This document shows, piece by piece, positions 27,247 through 35,682 of a stretch of 64,000 bases of DNA. The position numbers and the translations under genes are program-made. The stretch covers positions 1,612,001 through 1,676,000 of the forward strand of contig NC_018656.1 of assembly GCF_000299395.1 (NCBI RefSeq), in the 5' to 3' direction. A model generated the notes under the pieces. It did no database searches and was not told the DNA's origin. It saw only the letters and a program-made list of their open reading frames with translations. Positions within the stretch are counted from its first letter, which is position 1; every line of letters starts with the position of its first letter. Source of the stretch: Candidatus Nitrosopumilus sediminis (GTDB lineage Archaea; Thermoproteota; Nitrososphaeria; Nitrososphaerales; Nitrosopumilaceae).

Positions 27247-27519
27247 TTATTTGAAAAACTGATCAACTTGATCTCTATACTTTAAGGCAATCTTTCCAAA
27301 ATCTGCAAAATCATCAGCAGTTGGATATTTCATCTTCATGGCAAATTGATTGATAAATACAGATAATGCACTTCCAATAATTAGATTGTAAACTCCGTCT
27401 GCAATATTATTTGAATAAGGAAATGCAACTCTGATAAATGGCAAATATGTTTCAGTCTGAGAAATCATCAGTTTGATATGTTTCTCAACAAATTCTTCTA
27501 CGTCTGCAGGAATTGCCAT
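27247..27519 (-). CDS. small helical hypothetical protein
   Basis: A 90-residue, mostly helical protein (DVEEFVEKHIKLMISQTETYLPF, NIADGVYNLIIGSALSVFINQFAMKM, then DDFADFGKIALKYRDQV). One segment is moderately hydrophobic, but a membrane location is not clear. Conserved-looking but of no recognised family. Confidence 0.5.
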   Translation of the reverse strand: MAIPADVEEFVEKHIKLMISQTETYLPFIRVAFPYSNNIADGVYNLIIGSALSVFINQFAMKMKYPTADDFADFGKIALKYRDQVDQFFK

Positions 27520-27573
27520 AATTATACTTGTGCTGATTTCTTATAAATGGGACTTTAATTCTTAGGCATGAAT

Positions 27574-27783
27574 TTATCTGACAATTTGAGCCATGTATTT
27601 TTCTTTACCCTTTCTACTTCTTGGCAGACATCTTAATTGCCTATTGCAACAAGGACAAACAATTCCATCATATTCTACAAATACCTCACAATAATTGCAC
27701 CTTTTTTGTCCAGCAGCATATCTGCCAATTTCTGATGGTTTTACTGCCTTGTATTTTTTACATTCCCCTATACAATAAGTCAT
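27574..27783 (-). CDS. small zinc-ribbon protein
   Basis: A 69-residue protein with Cys at CIGEC, then CNYCEV and CPCCNRQLRC. The pairs C-x2-C (CNYC) and C-x2-C (CPCC) with about 15 residues between them make a treble-clef or rubredoxin-like zinc knuckle. The C-terminal part is basic (PRSRKGKEKY). Such proteins are typical of Thaumarchaeota and are presumed nucleic-acid or protein-binding. The function is unknown. Confidence 0.6.
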   Translation of the reverse strand: MTYCIGECKKYKAVKPSEIGRYAAGQKRCNYCEVFVEYDGIVCPCCNRQLRCLPRSRKGKEKYMAQIVR

Positions 27784-27894
27784 AAAATAAAATAAAATTA
27801 TTCAAAGATAAAAAGTTTGATTGCACTGCACTCACTTTTTCTAATTTATTATAAAATGAAATTAAATTTATAGAACCAATTCCTCTTTTTATTA

Positions 27895-28194
27895 TTGCTT
27901 GAACTAGACAAGAAAGTATTTGGAAATATTACAACCAAAGAAATCATTGGTGCAGACCCACCGGCAATACCTGAAACACGAGATAATTTTGAGAAAGAGC
28001 TTTCAACATTACTTTTAGAGTTGTCATCACAACCAAAAATTAATCTTGAAAAACTTTTAGATAAACAAAAAATCGCTGAAACCCATATCAACAGCAGACC
28101 TGGTGCCATGGCCTTGGCTCAAAATAAAATTCAGATGTTCAATGAATACAACCAAAAATATATTCAATCAATTAAAGAAAAACTCGAATCATAA
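27895..28194 (+). CDS. small hypothetical protein, helical
   Basis: A 99-residue soluble protein from TTG 27895. It has a short N-terminal beta part (KVFGNITTKEIIG), then charged helices (NFEKELSTLLLELSSQ and LEKLLDKQKIAETHINSRPGAMALAQNKIQMFNEY). No known motif. It ends about 95 bp before the second TFB gene. Confidence 0.5.
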   Translation: MLELDKKVFGNITTKEIIGADPPAIPETRDNFEKELSTLLLELSSQPKINLEKLLDKQKIAETHINSRPGAMALAQNKIQMFNEYNQKYIQSIKEKLES

Positions 28195-28289
28195 CCTTTC
28201 TAATCGATAATTATGTTATTTTTATACCTAATTTGTAAAAAACCTGTTGATTCATAAATACCAAACAACATACAACTCCAGAATCGTTC

Positions 28290-29195
28290 ATGGTAAGCAA
28301 AACGAAAGAACTGTGTCCTAGATGTGCTCAGGGAAAGCTTGTTACTGATAATGAGTCTGGAGAAATGTTCTGCTCTAAATGTGGATTTGTAATTACTGAA
28401 AAACTTCAAGAAGCAGGTCCGGAATGGAGATCCTTTACCCAAGATGAGGGTGGTAACAAAGCAAGGGCTGGTGCACCAACATCACTTACAATGCATGATA
28501 TGGGTCTTGCAACCATAATTAATCCTATTAACAAGGATGCCTCTGGCAAACCCCTTTCAGCATCCATGAAGAGTACAATTGAGAGGCTACGAACTTGGGA
28601 TAGCAGGAGCCAAGTTCATGAACCCGTTGATAGAAATTTCAGACAGGCATTTAGCGAATTAAACAGATTAAAAGACAAACTAGCAATTTCAGATTCTGTA
28701 ATTGAAAAAGCAGCTTACATTTACAGAAAAGCACTAGAAAAAGGTCTAGTCAGAGGGCGCTCTATTTCAGCATTAATGGCTGCAGCACTGTATGCTGCAT
28801 GTCGTGACACTTCAACTCCTAGAAATCTCAAAGATGTTGAACAAGCAGCTAACATCAAAAGAAAAGACATTGCAAGATGTTACAGATTATTGGTAAAAGA
28901 ACTAGATTTGAAAATGCCTGTTACTGATTCCATTCAATGTGTTGCAAGAATCGCAAGTAGAATTGGAATTGCTGAGAAAACAAAACGATATGCCACCAAA
29001 GTATTGAAAATGGCTCAAGAAAATGAAGTATCTGCAGGAAAAGATCCAATGGGACTAGCTGCTGCTGCACTATACTTATCTTGCGTTAAAAATGGTGAGG
29101 ATAAGACTCAGCGAGATATTGCAGAGGCTGCAAATGTTACTGAAGTAACCATTCGAAATAGGTACAAAGGCCTCAAAGAATCTCTAGAACTATAA
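28290..29195 (+). CDS. tfb: transcription initiation factor TFB (paralog 2)
   Basis: A 301-residue TFIIB homolog with a regular zinc ribbon (CPRC...CSKCG), the B-reader GAPTSLTMHDMGLATII and two cyclin folds (about 105-200, with RGRSISALMAAALYAACRDTSTPR; about 205-300, with DPMGLAAAALYLSC and EVTIRNRYKGL). It looks the more canonical of the two TFBs in this window. Its last 6 bases overlap the convergent antiporter gene. Confidence 0.94.
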   Translation: MVSKTKELCPRCAQGKLVTDNESGEMFCSKCGFVITEKLQEAGPEWRSFTQDEGGNKARAGAPTSLTMHDMGLATIINPINKDASGKPLSASMKSTIERLRTWDSRSQVHEPVDRNFRQAFSELNRLKDKLAISDSVIEKAAYIYRKALEKGLVRGRSISALMAAALYAACRDTSTPRNLKDVEQAANIKRKDIARCYRLLVKELDLKMPVTDSIQCVARIASRIGIAEKTKRYATKVLKMAQENEVSAGKDPMGLAAAALYLSCVKNGEDKTQRDIAEAANVTEVTIRNRYKGLKESLEL

Positions 29196-30575
29196 TTTCT
29201 CTTTTTTAGAATCATCATCTGGTTTTACAAAACCACCTTCAACTGATTCTGGAGGAGGAATCTTCTTTGATTTTCCTAAACCTATTGTTGTAATAACTAC
29301 TGATGATAAAATAATAAAGAATACGAGTTGCGGATATGCCTCTGCATTTGGCAATCCCATAGTTATTGGATATGTTGCAAGTACTGCAGCAGCCAAACCT
29401 CTTGGAATCATTGAGTTTGTAACAGCCCTATCCAAATGTGAAAATCTTTTTGTCAGTGTGATCTTGCCAACCAATATTCTTCCAAAGTATACAGCAATTG
29501 TCATCAAAACTCCAAAAATCAAATATTCTAATTGACCAAAACTTGCCATTAAACCAACAAATACAAAGAAAAATGATCTTACCAAAAATGTTAATTGGTT
29601 ATGTGTAGGATCATCCAATTCAATTCTTGGCAATTTGAATCTGAGTATTTTTGCCAGATGACTTTTGTTTCCAATCATCAAACCGAAAACCAATGCAGTT
29701 AATGCTCCTGATTCCCCAAATGAATTTGCCAAGAAGAATAATACAAACAAAATACCTAATGTGAGCATGTATCCGTGTTGAGCATTTCCAAGCTTTGTTG
29801 AAACATACATCCAAGGAATACCAACTCCGAATCCAAGAACCAAACCTACAACAATAGCTCTTCCAATAGTCTCTTGTAATGTTTGAATATCAAAATGACC
29901 TGCTAAAACAGCTTCAAATAAAATAAATGCAATAATTGTGGCTAAAATATCAGTTAATGCAGATTCAAAACTTAACATTGATTTAGTTTCTTCTGAAATT
30001 TTGACATTTCTTACTAGACCAAAAACTATTGCAGAACTACTTCCACCAACAATTGAACCTAAAAGAATACTTTCTAACCACAACCATCCCAATGCAAAAT
30101 GAGCAGCTAAAGTAATCATCACAACAGATAAAATAAAACCAAGAATTGCCAATGTGACTGAAAAATGAGCAGTTCTTATGACATGTTTGATATCTAGATT
30201 TAATCCACCATCAAACATGATTATAATTAATGCTAGTGCCGCAAAATATGGAACAACCTGAATTACTGCTTCAGGCTGAATTAATCCAAATACTGGCCCA
30301 ATAATAACACCGAGAATCATTAGAAAAGCAACGTCTGGAATGCCTGTTTTTTTGAAGAATGCTTCACCAGCTACTCCTAGAAAAATTACTACCCCTGCAG
30401 CAAGTAAAATTACATGAGCTTCAGCAATAGGTCCATCATGAACTGCTAATGTTCCTATGGAACTCTGTAACTCAGCAAATTTATCAAAAATTATGGTACT
30501 ATCAAAGTTAGAAAATGACATATCTCCAATTTGACCTTTAAACAAATTCAAGATTGATAAAACTACGAAATTCAT
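29190..30575 (-). CDS. Na+(K+)/H+ antiporter, CPA1/CPA2 type
   Basis: A 461-residue protein with about 12 TM helices. Recognisable points are KKTGIPDVAFLMILGVIIGP, IIIMFDGGLNLD in the half-helix region, GGSSSAIVFGLVRN and FESALTDILATIIAF, where the Thr-Asp takes the place of the ion-binding ND/DD pair. MIPRGLAAAVLA is near the C-terminus. It exchanges protons for Na+ or K+ to hold pH and ion balance. A later ATG at 30521 is an alternative start. The short hydrophilic tail lacks TrkA-type domains. Confidence 0.85.
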   Translation of the reverse strand: MNFVVLSILNLFKGQIGDMSFSNFDSTIIFDKFAELQSSIGTLAVHDGPIAEAHVILLAAGVVIFLGVAGEAFFKKTGIPDVAFLMILGVIIGPVFGLIQPEAVIQVVPYFAALALIIIMFDGGLNLDIKHVIRTAHFSVTLAILGFILSVVMITLAAHFALGWLWLESILLGSIVGGSSSAIVFGLVRNVKISEETKSMLSFESALTDILATIIAFILFEAVLAGHFDIQTLQETIGRAIVVGLVLGFGVGIPWMYVSTKLGNAQHGYMLTLGILFVLFFLANSFGESGALTALVFGLMIGNKSHLAKILRFKLPRIELDDPTHNQLTFLVRSFFFVFVGLMASFGQLEYLIFGVLMTIAVYFGRILVGKITLTKRFSHLDRAVTNSMIPRGLAAAVLATYPITMGLPNAEAYPQLVFFIILSSVVITTIGLGKSKKIPPPESVEGGFVKPDDDSKKEKL

Positions 30576-30679
30576 GAATGTCTGAATCTAAATATTTCTA
30601 GATAAAAGTTAAACTCGGTTAATTTACTATTATAGGCTATTTGCTGATTTTTAAATAACATATTAGAAATTAGAACATT

Positions 30680-31222
30680 ATGAGTGCTACAAATCAACTA
30701 CGTGCAGATCATGATCAAGTTCGTCGTTTAGAAAAATTGGTAGCCAAATGTGCAGATGAACTATACAAAGGTACTAAAATTCCGTTTTCAGATTTATCAA
30801 AAATTACCATAATTATTTCAGAATTTGTTGACACAATTCATCATTCAAGGGAAGAAGATTCATACTTCCCTTGTGTTGCAAGCTACGATTCATTAAAAGA
30901 AGAAATTCGAAAATTCATGATAGAACATGAGTTTGGAAGAAATATTGCACGACAAATCTCACATCATCTTAAAAGATGGAAAGATGGAGAAAACGCACAA
31001 GAACCAGTATCAAGATATTTGAGAACATATGGCATATTCTTAAATGATCATCTTAACAAAGAAAACAAATTTTTTGATGAAGCTGAAGCAAACATCTTAT
31101 CTAAAGAAGAAGAAATTGAAATGTATGAACAATACAGATCAGTATTTGCAATAGTGAAAAAAGTAGATGAAATGATTGCTGAAATTGATTATCTAGAAAA
31201 TCAACCATGGGCTAAAAATTAA
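30680..31222 (+). CDS. hemerythrin-like HHE domain protein
   Basis: A 180-residue helical protein with metal-ligand pattern: RADHDQVRRLE (H-x), TIHHSREEDSYF (HH..E), IEHEFGRNIARQI (H-x-x-x) and NDHLNKENKFFDEAE (H-x3-E). That is the four-helix hemerythrin/HHE di-iron layout used for oxygen or NO sensing, or iron handling. The second half has a charged helix (SKEEEIEMYEQY). It lies 14 bp before cysC, same direction. Confidence 0.8.
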   Translation: MSATNQLRADHDQVRRLEKLVAKCADELYKGTKIPFSDLSKITIIISEFVDTIHHSREEDSYFPCVASYDSLKEEIRKFMIEHEFGRNIARQISHHLKRWKDGENAQEPVSRYLRTYGIFLNDHLNKENKFFDEAEANILSKEEEIEMYEQYRSVFAIVKKVDEMIAEIDYLENQPWAKN

Positions 31223-31259
31223 CGGAAACTCTTTATTGGTTATTCAAATATTTTTGTTC

Positions 31260-31775
31260 ATGAAACCTTTCGTTCTTTGGATGACTGGTCTTCCTTGTTC
31301 AGGAAAAACCACGATCGTAAAAGATTTGCAGAAAGATATTCCAAATTTGGCAATGCTTGATGGAGATGAACTAAGAGAATGGTTTTCTCCCAAAGACTTT
31401 TCAAAAGCTGGACGTGATGAGCATAACAAAAAAGTAGCTCATTTGGCAAAGCTTTTGCTAAAACATGGTGTTCCAAGTGCAGTTTCTCTTGTATCACCAT
31501 ATCTTGAGAACAGAGAAAGTGCTAGGAAGATTATTGATGCAGGTGATCAGTTTGCAGAATGTTATGTAAAATGTTCACTTGAAAAATGTGAAGAAAGAGA
31601 TGTTAAAGGTATGTATGCTAAGGCAAGAAAAGGAGAGATCAAAGGATTTACAGGAATTGATGATCCTTATGAGGCTCCAGAAAAAGCTGATTTAATAATA
31701 GATACTGAACATGATTCACTTTCAGAGAGTGCAAACAAAGTAAAGGACTTCCTTAAAGGAAGAAACCTACTCTAA
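31260..31775 (+). CDS. cysC: adenylylsulfate (APS) kinase
   Basis: A 171-residue kinase converting APS to PAPS. Walker A is GLPCSGKTT at the N-terminus. LDGDELREWFSPKDFSKAGRDEHNKKVAHLAKLL is the APS-binding and DGDxxR region. SLVSPYLENRESAR and GIDDPYEAPEKADLIIDT follow. From ATG 31260 the protein starts MKPFVLWMTG; a TTG at 31236 would add eight non-conserved residues. The end overlaps cysQ by 9 bp, tail to tail, a natural pair since CysQ clears the PAP left after PAPS use. Confidence 0.92.
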   Translation: MKPFVLWMTGLPCSGKTTIVKDLQKDIPNLAMLDGDELREWFSPKDFSKAGRDEHNKKVAHLAKLLLKHGVPSAVSLVSPYLENRESARKIIDAGDQFAECYVKCSLEKCEERDVKGMYAKARKGEIKGFTGIDDPYEAPEKADLIIDTEHDSLSESANKVKDFLKGRNLL

Positions 31776-32582
31776 TTTTTTAAACTCTTCAATTATTTTA
31801 TCATGAACTAGTCCATTTGTAACTAGAATTCCGTTTTGATGATGTACATCTTTGTTATTGTATGTAAGATCATTTCCAGACATGTCTGTCATTTTACCCC
31901 CAGCTTCTGAAATTATACAATATGATGCGGCCGAATCCCACTCTTTCATTTTATTAGTAGTTGTAATGTATGCTTCAGCCTCCCCCGAACTAATCTTTCC
32001 AACCTTTAATGAGCTACCAATACTTGTAAAATCTTTAATGCCTAATTTTTCAATGAACTCTTTTTCTTTATCTGATAAATGATGCCTTGATCCAACAGTT
32101 CTACATTTTGGAATCTCTGAAACTTTGGTAACTGATATTTTACTCCATTCTTCGTTTGAAAATCTAAATGCTCCACTACCCTTTTGTGCCACAAACAATG
32201 TTTTTTCTGTAGGCCATCCAATTACACCAAGAATTGGCTTTTTATTTTTGATTAAGGAAATCATTACTGTAAATTCACCTGTTTTGTCAATGAAATCCGA
32301 AGTTCCATCAAGAGGATCAACAATCCAAATTGTCTCTTTTGATAATCTACTTAGATCGTCTTTGTCTTCTTCAGATAAAATTTGATATTTTGTTTGTGAA
32401 AGAATTTTCTTAATGACTTCATTACTCTTTAGATCAGCATCTGTAATTGGAGAATCATCATTTTTTGTAGATGTTTCATAATCTCCTAAATAAATCTCCA
32501 AAATAGCTTTTCCTGCTTCATCTGCAGCCTTGATAGCGATGTCTAATTCAGGAATCTTATCAGGAATTGGAATGTCTTTCAA
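31767..32582 (-). CDS. cysQ: 3'(2'),5'-bisphosphate nucleotidase / inositol-phosphatase family
   Basis: A 271-residue Mg-dependent phosphatase. Motifs are LSEEDKDD (metal Glu), WIVDPLDGTSDFI (the DPLDGT hallmark), and KEWDSAASYCIISEAGG (WDxAA). It could hydrolyse PAP to AMP (CysQ) or inositol monophosphate. Its pairing with APS kinase, whose end it overlaps, favours PAP. A small membrane protein lies 10 bp upstream on the same strand. Confidence 0.85.
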   Translation of the reverse strand: MKDIPIPDKIPELDIAIKAADEAGKAILEIYLGDYETSTKNDDSPITDADLKSNEVIKKILSQTKYQILSEEDKDDLSRLSKETIWIVDPLDGTSDFIDKTGEFTVMISLIKNKKPILGVIGWPTEKTLFVAQKGSGAFRFSNEEWSKISVTKVSEIPKCRTVGSRHHLSDKEKEFIEKLGIKDFTSIGSSLKVGKISSGEAEAYITTTNKMKEWDSAASYCIISEAGGKMTDMSGNDLTYNNKDVHHQNGILVTNGLVHDKIIEEFKKLE

Positions 32583-32592
32583 TAGAAATTAC

Positions 32593-32799
32593 CTAAGTTG
32601 TAAGTTCTGGCTTTAATGTCCAGGCAACTCCTAGAACAATAAATGGAATTGACATTACTCCGATGATAGCAATTATGGTATTGAACTGTGCAGTTGAGAC
32701 CTCTGGATTGTTAACTATCCATGGTAAAGGTAACGTGATGATAATCCAGATAATTCCTAAGAGAACAATCAACTTTGCTTTGGCTTTTCTATCTTTCAT
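32593..32799 (-). CDS. small two-TM membrane protein
   Basis: A 68-residue protein with two hydrophobic helices (about residues 10-28 and 40-62) and a basic start (MKDRKAKAKL). It sits 10 bp upstream of cysQ in the same orientation. No family is recognised. Confidence 0.5.
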   Translation of the reverse strand: MKDRKAKAKLIVLLGIIWIIITLPLPWIVNNPEVSTAQFNTIIAIIGVMSIPFIVLGVAWTLKPELTT

Positions 32800-32839
32800 A
32801 ATTTTTTGATCTCCGGTGTTGTATTAAATTCATGTGAAT

Positions 32840-33583
32840 TCATTTTATTGATTCCCCTCCATCTACTGTAAGAATTGCACCTGTAGTCCAAGATGCATCA
32901 TCTGAGGCAAAATATAGCACCGCTTTTCCTACTTCATCTGGTTGTCCAATTCTACCAATAGGATGCTCATTATCCATGAATTCTTTGTCTTTCTCAGTTT
33001 TCAAGAAAGGTTTTGTCATGTCCGTATCAACAACTCCAGGACAAATACAGTTAACTCTGATTTTGTTTTTTGAATATTCTAGTGCCCAACATTTAGTCAA
33101 TAATATCAAAGCAGCTTTTGATGCAGAATACGCATCAGCATTAAATCCTTGATATGCCTTGATTCCCGCATCTGATGAAATATTTATTATTGAACCCGAT
33201 GTTTTTTGTAAATGAGGAATTGCCTCCTTAGTATATCGGAATTGCCCTGTCAGATTTACATCTAATACTTTATTCCATTCCTCCTCATCAATTTCATGCA
33301 ATTTTTTTATCTCTGGAAATATTCCCGCATTATTTACAAGAATATCTAACTTACCAAATTTTTCAATGATTTTGTTTATTACATTTTTTACATCATTTGT
33401 TTTTCTAATGTCAGCTGCAATGGCTATAGCATTAGGAATTTCCAGAACTGCTTTTTCTAATCTTTCTTTGTTTTTTGCAGTAATTGCAACAGTTGCACCA
33501 TTTTCTGATAAAATTTTTGCAGTGGCTAATCCTATACCACGACTTCCACCAGTTACCAATGCAACTTTGCCTGATAATTTCAA
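32840..33583 (-). CDS. short-chain dehydrogenase/reductase (FabG-like)
   Basis: A 247-residue classical SDR. It has GKVALVTGGSRGIGLATAKIL (TGxxxGIG cofactor site), LVNNAGIF (NNAG), Ser in NISSDAGIKAY, YSASKAALILLTK (YxxxK) and the C-terminal DDASWTTGAILTVDGG. The conserved end resembles 3-ketoacyl reductases and glucose dehydrogenases; the substrate is unknown. The start is at 33583. A structured RNA candidate lies 137 bp upstream on the same or the opposite strand. Confidence 0.88.
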   Translation of the reverse strand: MKLSGKVALVTGGSRGIGLATAKILSENGATVAITAKNKERLEKAVLEIPNAIAIAADIRKTNDVKNVINKIIEKFGKLDILVNNAGIFPEIKKLHEIDEEEWNKVLDVNLTGQFRYTKEAIPHLQKTSGSIINISSDAGIKAYQGFNADAYSASKAALILLTKCWALEYSKNKIRVNCICPGVVDTDMTKPFLKTEKDKEFMDNEHPIGRIGQPDEVGKAVLYFASDDASWTTGAILTVDGGESIK

Positions 33584-33719
33584 TAATGTTCAGACTCAAA
33601 TTCGTAATTTATAGATCCATTAGTTGATGAATAGATATCAAAAATTTCATAAAAAATGATGATTTTATATGAAATTTAATGTTAAATCTTAAATACTTAA
33701 AGTTACTATAATAATTAAT

Positions 33720-33846
33720 GTCGAAAGATATAATTGCTATCGACTAAAACTGCGTAGCCCCGCAGAACGAAAAAGGTGATCAGGCGTTAAACGACTGACA
33801 AAGAGAGGAAATCTCTCAGTGTTCTGTAGCAAAGGGGTATACGCCT
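33720..33846 (+). ncRNA. candidate structured non-coding RNA
   Basis: A GC-richer island in AT-rich sequence, with several possible helices: 33720-33724/33740-33744 (GTCGA/TCGAC), 33750-33754/33761-33765 (CTGCG/CGCAG, loop TAGCCC), 33782-33787/33841-33846 (AGGCGT/ACGCCT), and 33803-33807/33813-33817 (GAGAG/CTCTC). The last is capped by GAAAT. Alternative pairings also exist: CAGAAC 33763-33768 with GTTCTG 33821-33826, and CCCC 33758-33761 with GGGG 33834-33837, giving a possible pseudoknot. TTAAATACTT (33689-33698) is a TATA-like box about 25 bp ahead, and T-rich sequence follows. The strand is my best guess; no long ORF covers it. It matches no RNA family I know. Confidence 0.5.
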
Positions 33847-33847
33847 T

Positions 33848-34297
33848 TTAATTTTCTAAAATATCTACAGATACAGAACCCATAGTTTCTCCATTTGGAT
33901 GAATAGAAATTAAAATTTCCTGCGTTTCAGAAATGAAAATCTCTTTATCTCCATCATAATTCCATGTAAAATATTCAGATATTGCAGTTTGGTGTGATGT
34001 GCCTATTAACTTAAAATCTTCAGAAAAATCAAAAGTATCTCCATTCAGAGTAATTGACAAAACTTTTGGGCTGCTTCCATTTGGAACAAATCTGAAAGTA
34101 TATTTCCCTTGCTCAAGAGAAAATGAATCACTATACACCCCATTAACGTAAAGTTTAGGATCTGCAAGTGTTACATGAAATATGACATTATTTTCCTCAT
34201 CAGATTCATCTGATGAGAAACTGACTATCCCAACTATGATTATCAAAATTACTGAAATTATGACTATTTTTTTATTCAATATTACATGCATTTTCAT
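33848..34297 (-). CDS. membrane-anchored extracytoplasmic hypothetical protein
   Basis: A 149-residue protein with one N-terminal hydrophobic helix (about 9-25, KIVIISVILIIIVGIVSF) and no clear cleavage site. An acidic spacer (SSDESDEENN) and a beta-rich domain follow (VIFHVTLADPKLYVNG, GKYTFRFVPNG, KEIFISETQEILISI). It is probably exposed outside the cell. The family is not recognised. Its stop directly abuts the RNA candidate. Confidence 0.55.
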   Translation of the reverse strand: MKMHVILNKKIVIISVILIIIVGIVSFSSDESDEENNVIFHVTLADPKLYVNGVYSDSFSLEQGKYTFRFVPNGSSPKVLSITLNGDTFDFSEDFKLIGTSHQTAISEYFTWNYDGDKEIFISETQEILISIHPNGETMGSVSVDILEN

Positions 34298-34414
34298 AAT
34301 CTCAAATTAGAAAAATCTATCTCCAGAGCCTACTGAATCTTGGTTAGTAATTTTTAATTTCCTGTGAACCATTCTTAACACCGGAAATTAAGTACAAATT
34401 CTAAAATCAAACTC

Positions 34415-35062
34415 ATGCCTAATTTGTCTGATAAATGGTCTAGTCAGCCTAAACCTAGTGTTACTGAAAAAATTAATGATACAATCAAACCTAAAGGCCC
34501 CTTGAAACCAAGAGTTCAAGAAGGAATTAAAAAATTACAATTACAAATTAAAAAATTAGATTCTATGTTGACAAATCTACAAAATCGCGATGCAAAGTTG
34601 TTCCAACGAATTGTAGAAGCAACACAAAAACATGATACTCAAACAACCAAAGTTCTTGGAAATGAATTAGCAGAAGTTAGAAAAGTTACAAAGATCTTGA
34701 GTGGCGCTAGAATAGCCTTAGAACAAATTGAATTAAGACTAACAACATGTAGTGATCTTGGAGATACTGTGGTAGCAATTATGCCAACAATGGGATTGAT
34801 GAAGAATCTCAAATCATCCCTTGGAAAAATTATGCCAGGAGCAGAGCAAGAAATTAGTCAAATGGCTGAAATGCTTGGAGGTTTTATGACAGAGAGTTTC
34901 TCTGGAGATGCAGCATTTGGAAATGATGCAACTACCAGCGCTGAATCTGAGAGTATTTTGAAAGAAGCTGCTGCTGTTGCAGAAAGTTCAACAGGTCAAA
35001 TGTTCCCATCAGTTCCTTCAGATGCAACTTCACCAATTGAAACAACCACAAAGTTTTACTAA
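34415..35062 (+). CDS. cdvB: CdvB-type ESCRT-III/Snf7 protein (paralog 1)
   Basis: A 215-residue helical protein: basic helix 1 (PLKPRVQEGIKKLQLQIKKLDSML), helices 2-3 (RDAKLFQRIVEATQKHD...NELAEVRKVTKILSGARIALEQIELRL), and the acidic C-terminal helix (SESILKEAAAVAESS) before a Ser/Thr tail. This is the Snf7 core of archaeal CdvB, which polymerises at the division site. A close paralog is at 59311-59961. No Vps4 (CdvC) or CdvA is in the window. No winged-helix C-terminus is seen, so it is of the short CdvB1/B2 class. Confidence 0.9.
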   Translation: MPNLSDKWSSQPKPSVTEKINDTIKPKGPLKPRVQEGIKKLQLQIKKLDSMLTNLQNRDAKLFQRIVEATQKHDTQTTKVLGNELAEVRKVTKILSGARIALEQIELRLTTCSDLGDTVVAIMPTMGLMKNLKSSLGKIMPGAEQEISQMAEMLGGFMTESFSGDAAFGNDATTSAESESILKEAAAVAESSTGQMFPSVPSDATSPIETTTKFY

Positions 35063-35125
35063 AAATACATACAATATTTTCAGAAAATCCTTTACATAAC
35101 TTGATACTTTAATTCCTTAAAACAT

Positions 35126-35584
35126 CTAACTTTCTAGAGAATCTCTGGATTCTTTGATTTTCTTAACTCTGCTGCCTTCATCATCAATAACTCTATCAAC
35201 ACTAGAAAGTTTTTCTCTTAGGTTATTGATTATTGAACCTACCTCATCAGCCTCATTTTCCACTTGTTTTCTTTTGTTAGTTAATTCTTCAATTCCTCTA
35301 TTTTCATCATCAATATATTCACTAACTTTCTGAAGCTTTTCTTTTAGATTTTTAATATCAACTGATTCTTCTTCAATATCTTTTTCAAGTAATGTTCTCT
35401 TATCCTTTAGATTCTTAATCATTAAACCAACATAGTCTATGGCCTCTTCTAATTTTGCCCGTTTACCCATTAATTCTCCAATTCCAATTGAACTAGTCAT
35501 TGAACTAGATTCTTCAGAATTAACCTCCTCCTTTCTTTCTTCTACCATTTCTCCACCTTCTTCATTTTTGAATTTATCAAACAT
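35126..35584 (-). CDS. coiled-coil protein
   Basis: A 152-residue highly charged protein. A Ser/Glu-rich N-terminus (EERKEEVNSEESSSMTS) leads into one coiled coil with an internal repeat: about 36-residue units each start with a Gly/Lys-rich turn and continue ...I.NLK.K...LEK.I..E (units at about 40, 75 and 112). It converges on cdvB. It could be a filament or scaffold protein, but that is inference from shape only. Confidence 0.55.
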   Translation of the reverse strand: MFDKFKNEEGGEMVEERKEEVNSEESSSMTSSIGIGELMGKRAKLEEAIDYVGLMIKNLKDKRTLLEKDIEEESVDIKNLKEKLQKVSEYIDDENRGIEELTNKRKQVENEADEVGSIINNLREKLSSVDRVIDDEGSRVKKIKESRDSLES

Positions 35585-35682
35585 TTTATGATTTACTTTT
35601 CAAAATGGGAATAAAAAGTTACATTGCATCTCAAAGCTGACCTTGTGAATGATTTTTATTCAATTAAAGAAAAAAATGGTGA

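Noticed and set aside
27849-28109. Minus-strand frame over the 99-aa hypothetical gene
   Set aside because: Composition is Ser/Leu/Phe-rich antisense type; the plus-strand protein has normal charge and helix pattern.
33720-33846. tRNA, 5S rRNA, SRP RNA or RNase P RNA
   Set aside because: No T-loop GTTCGAATC-type segment or CCA-stem order, too short for SRP or RNase P RNA, and no matching conserved cores.
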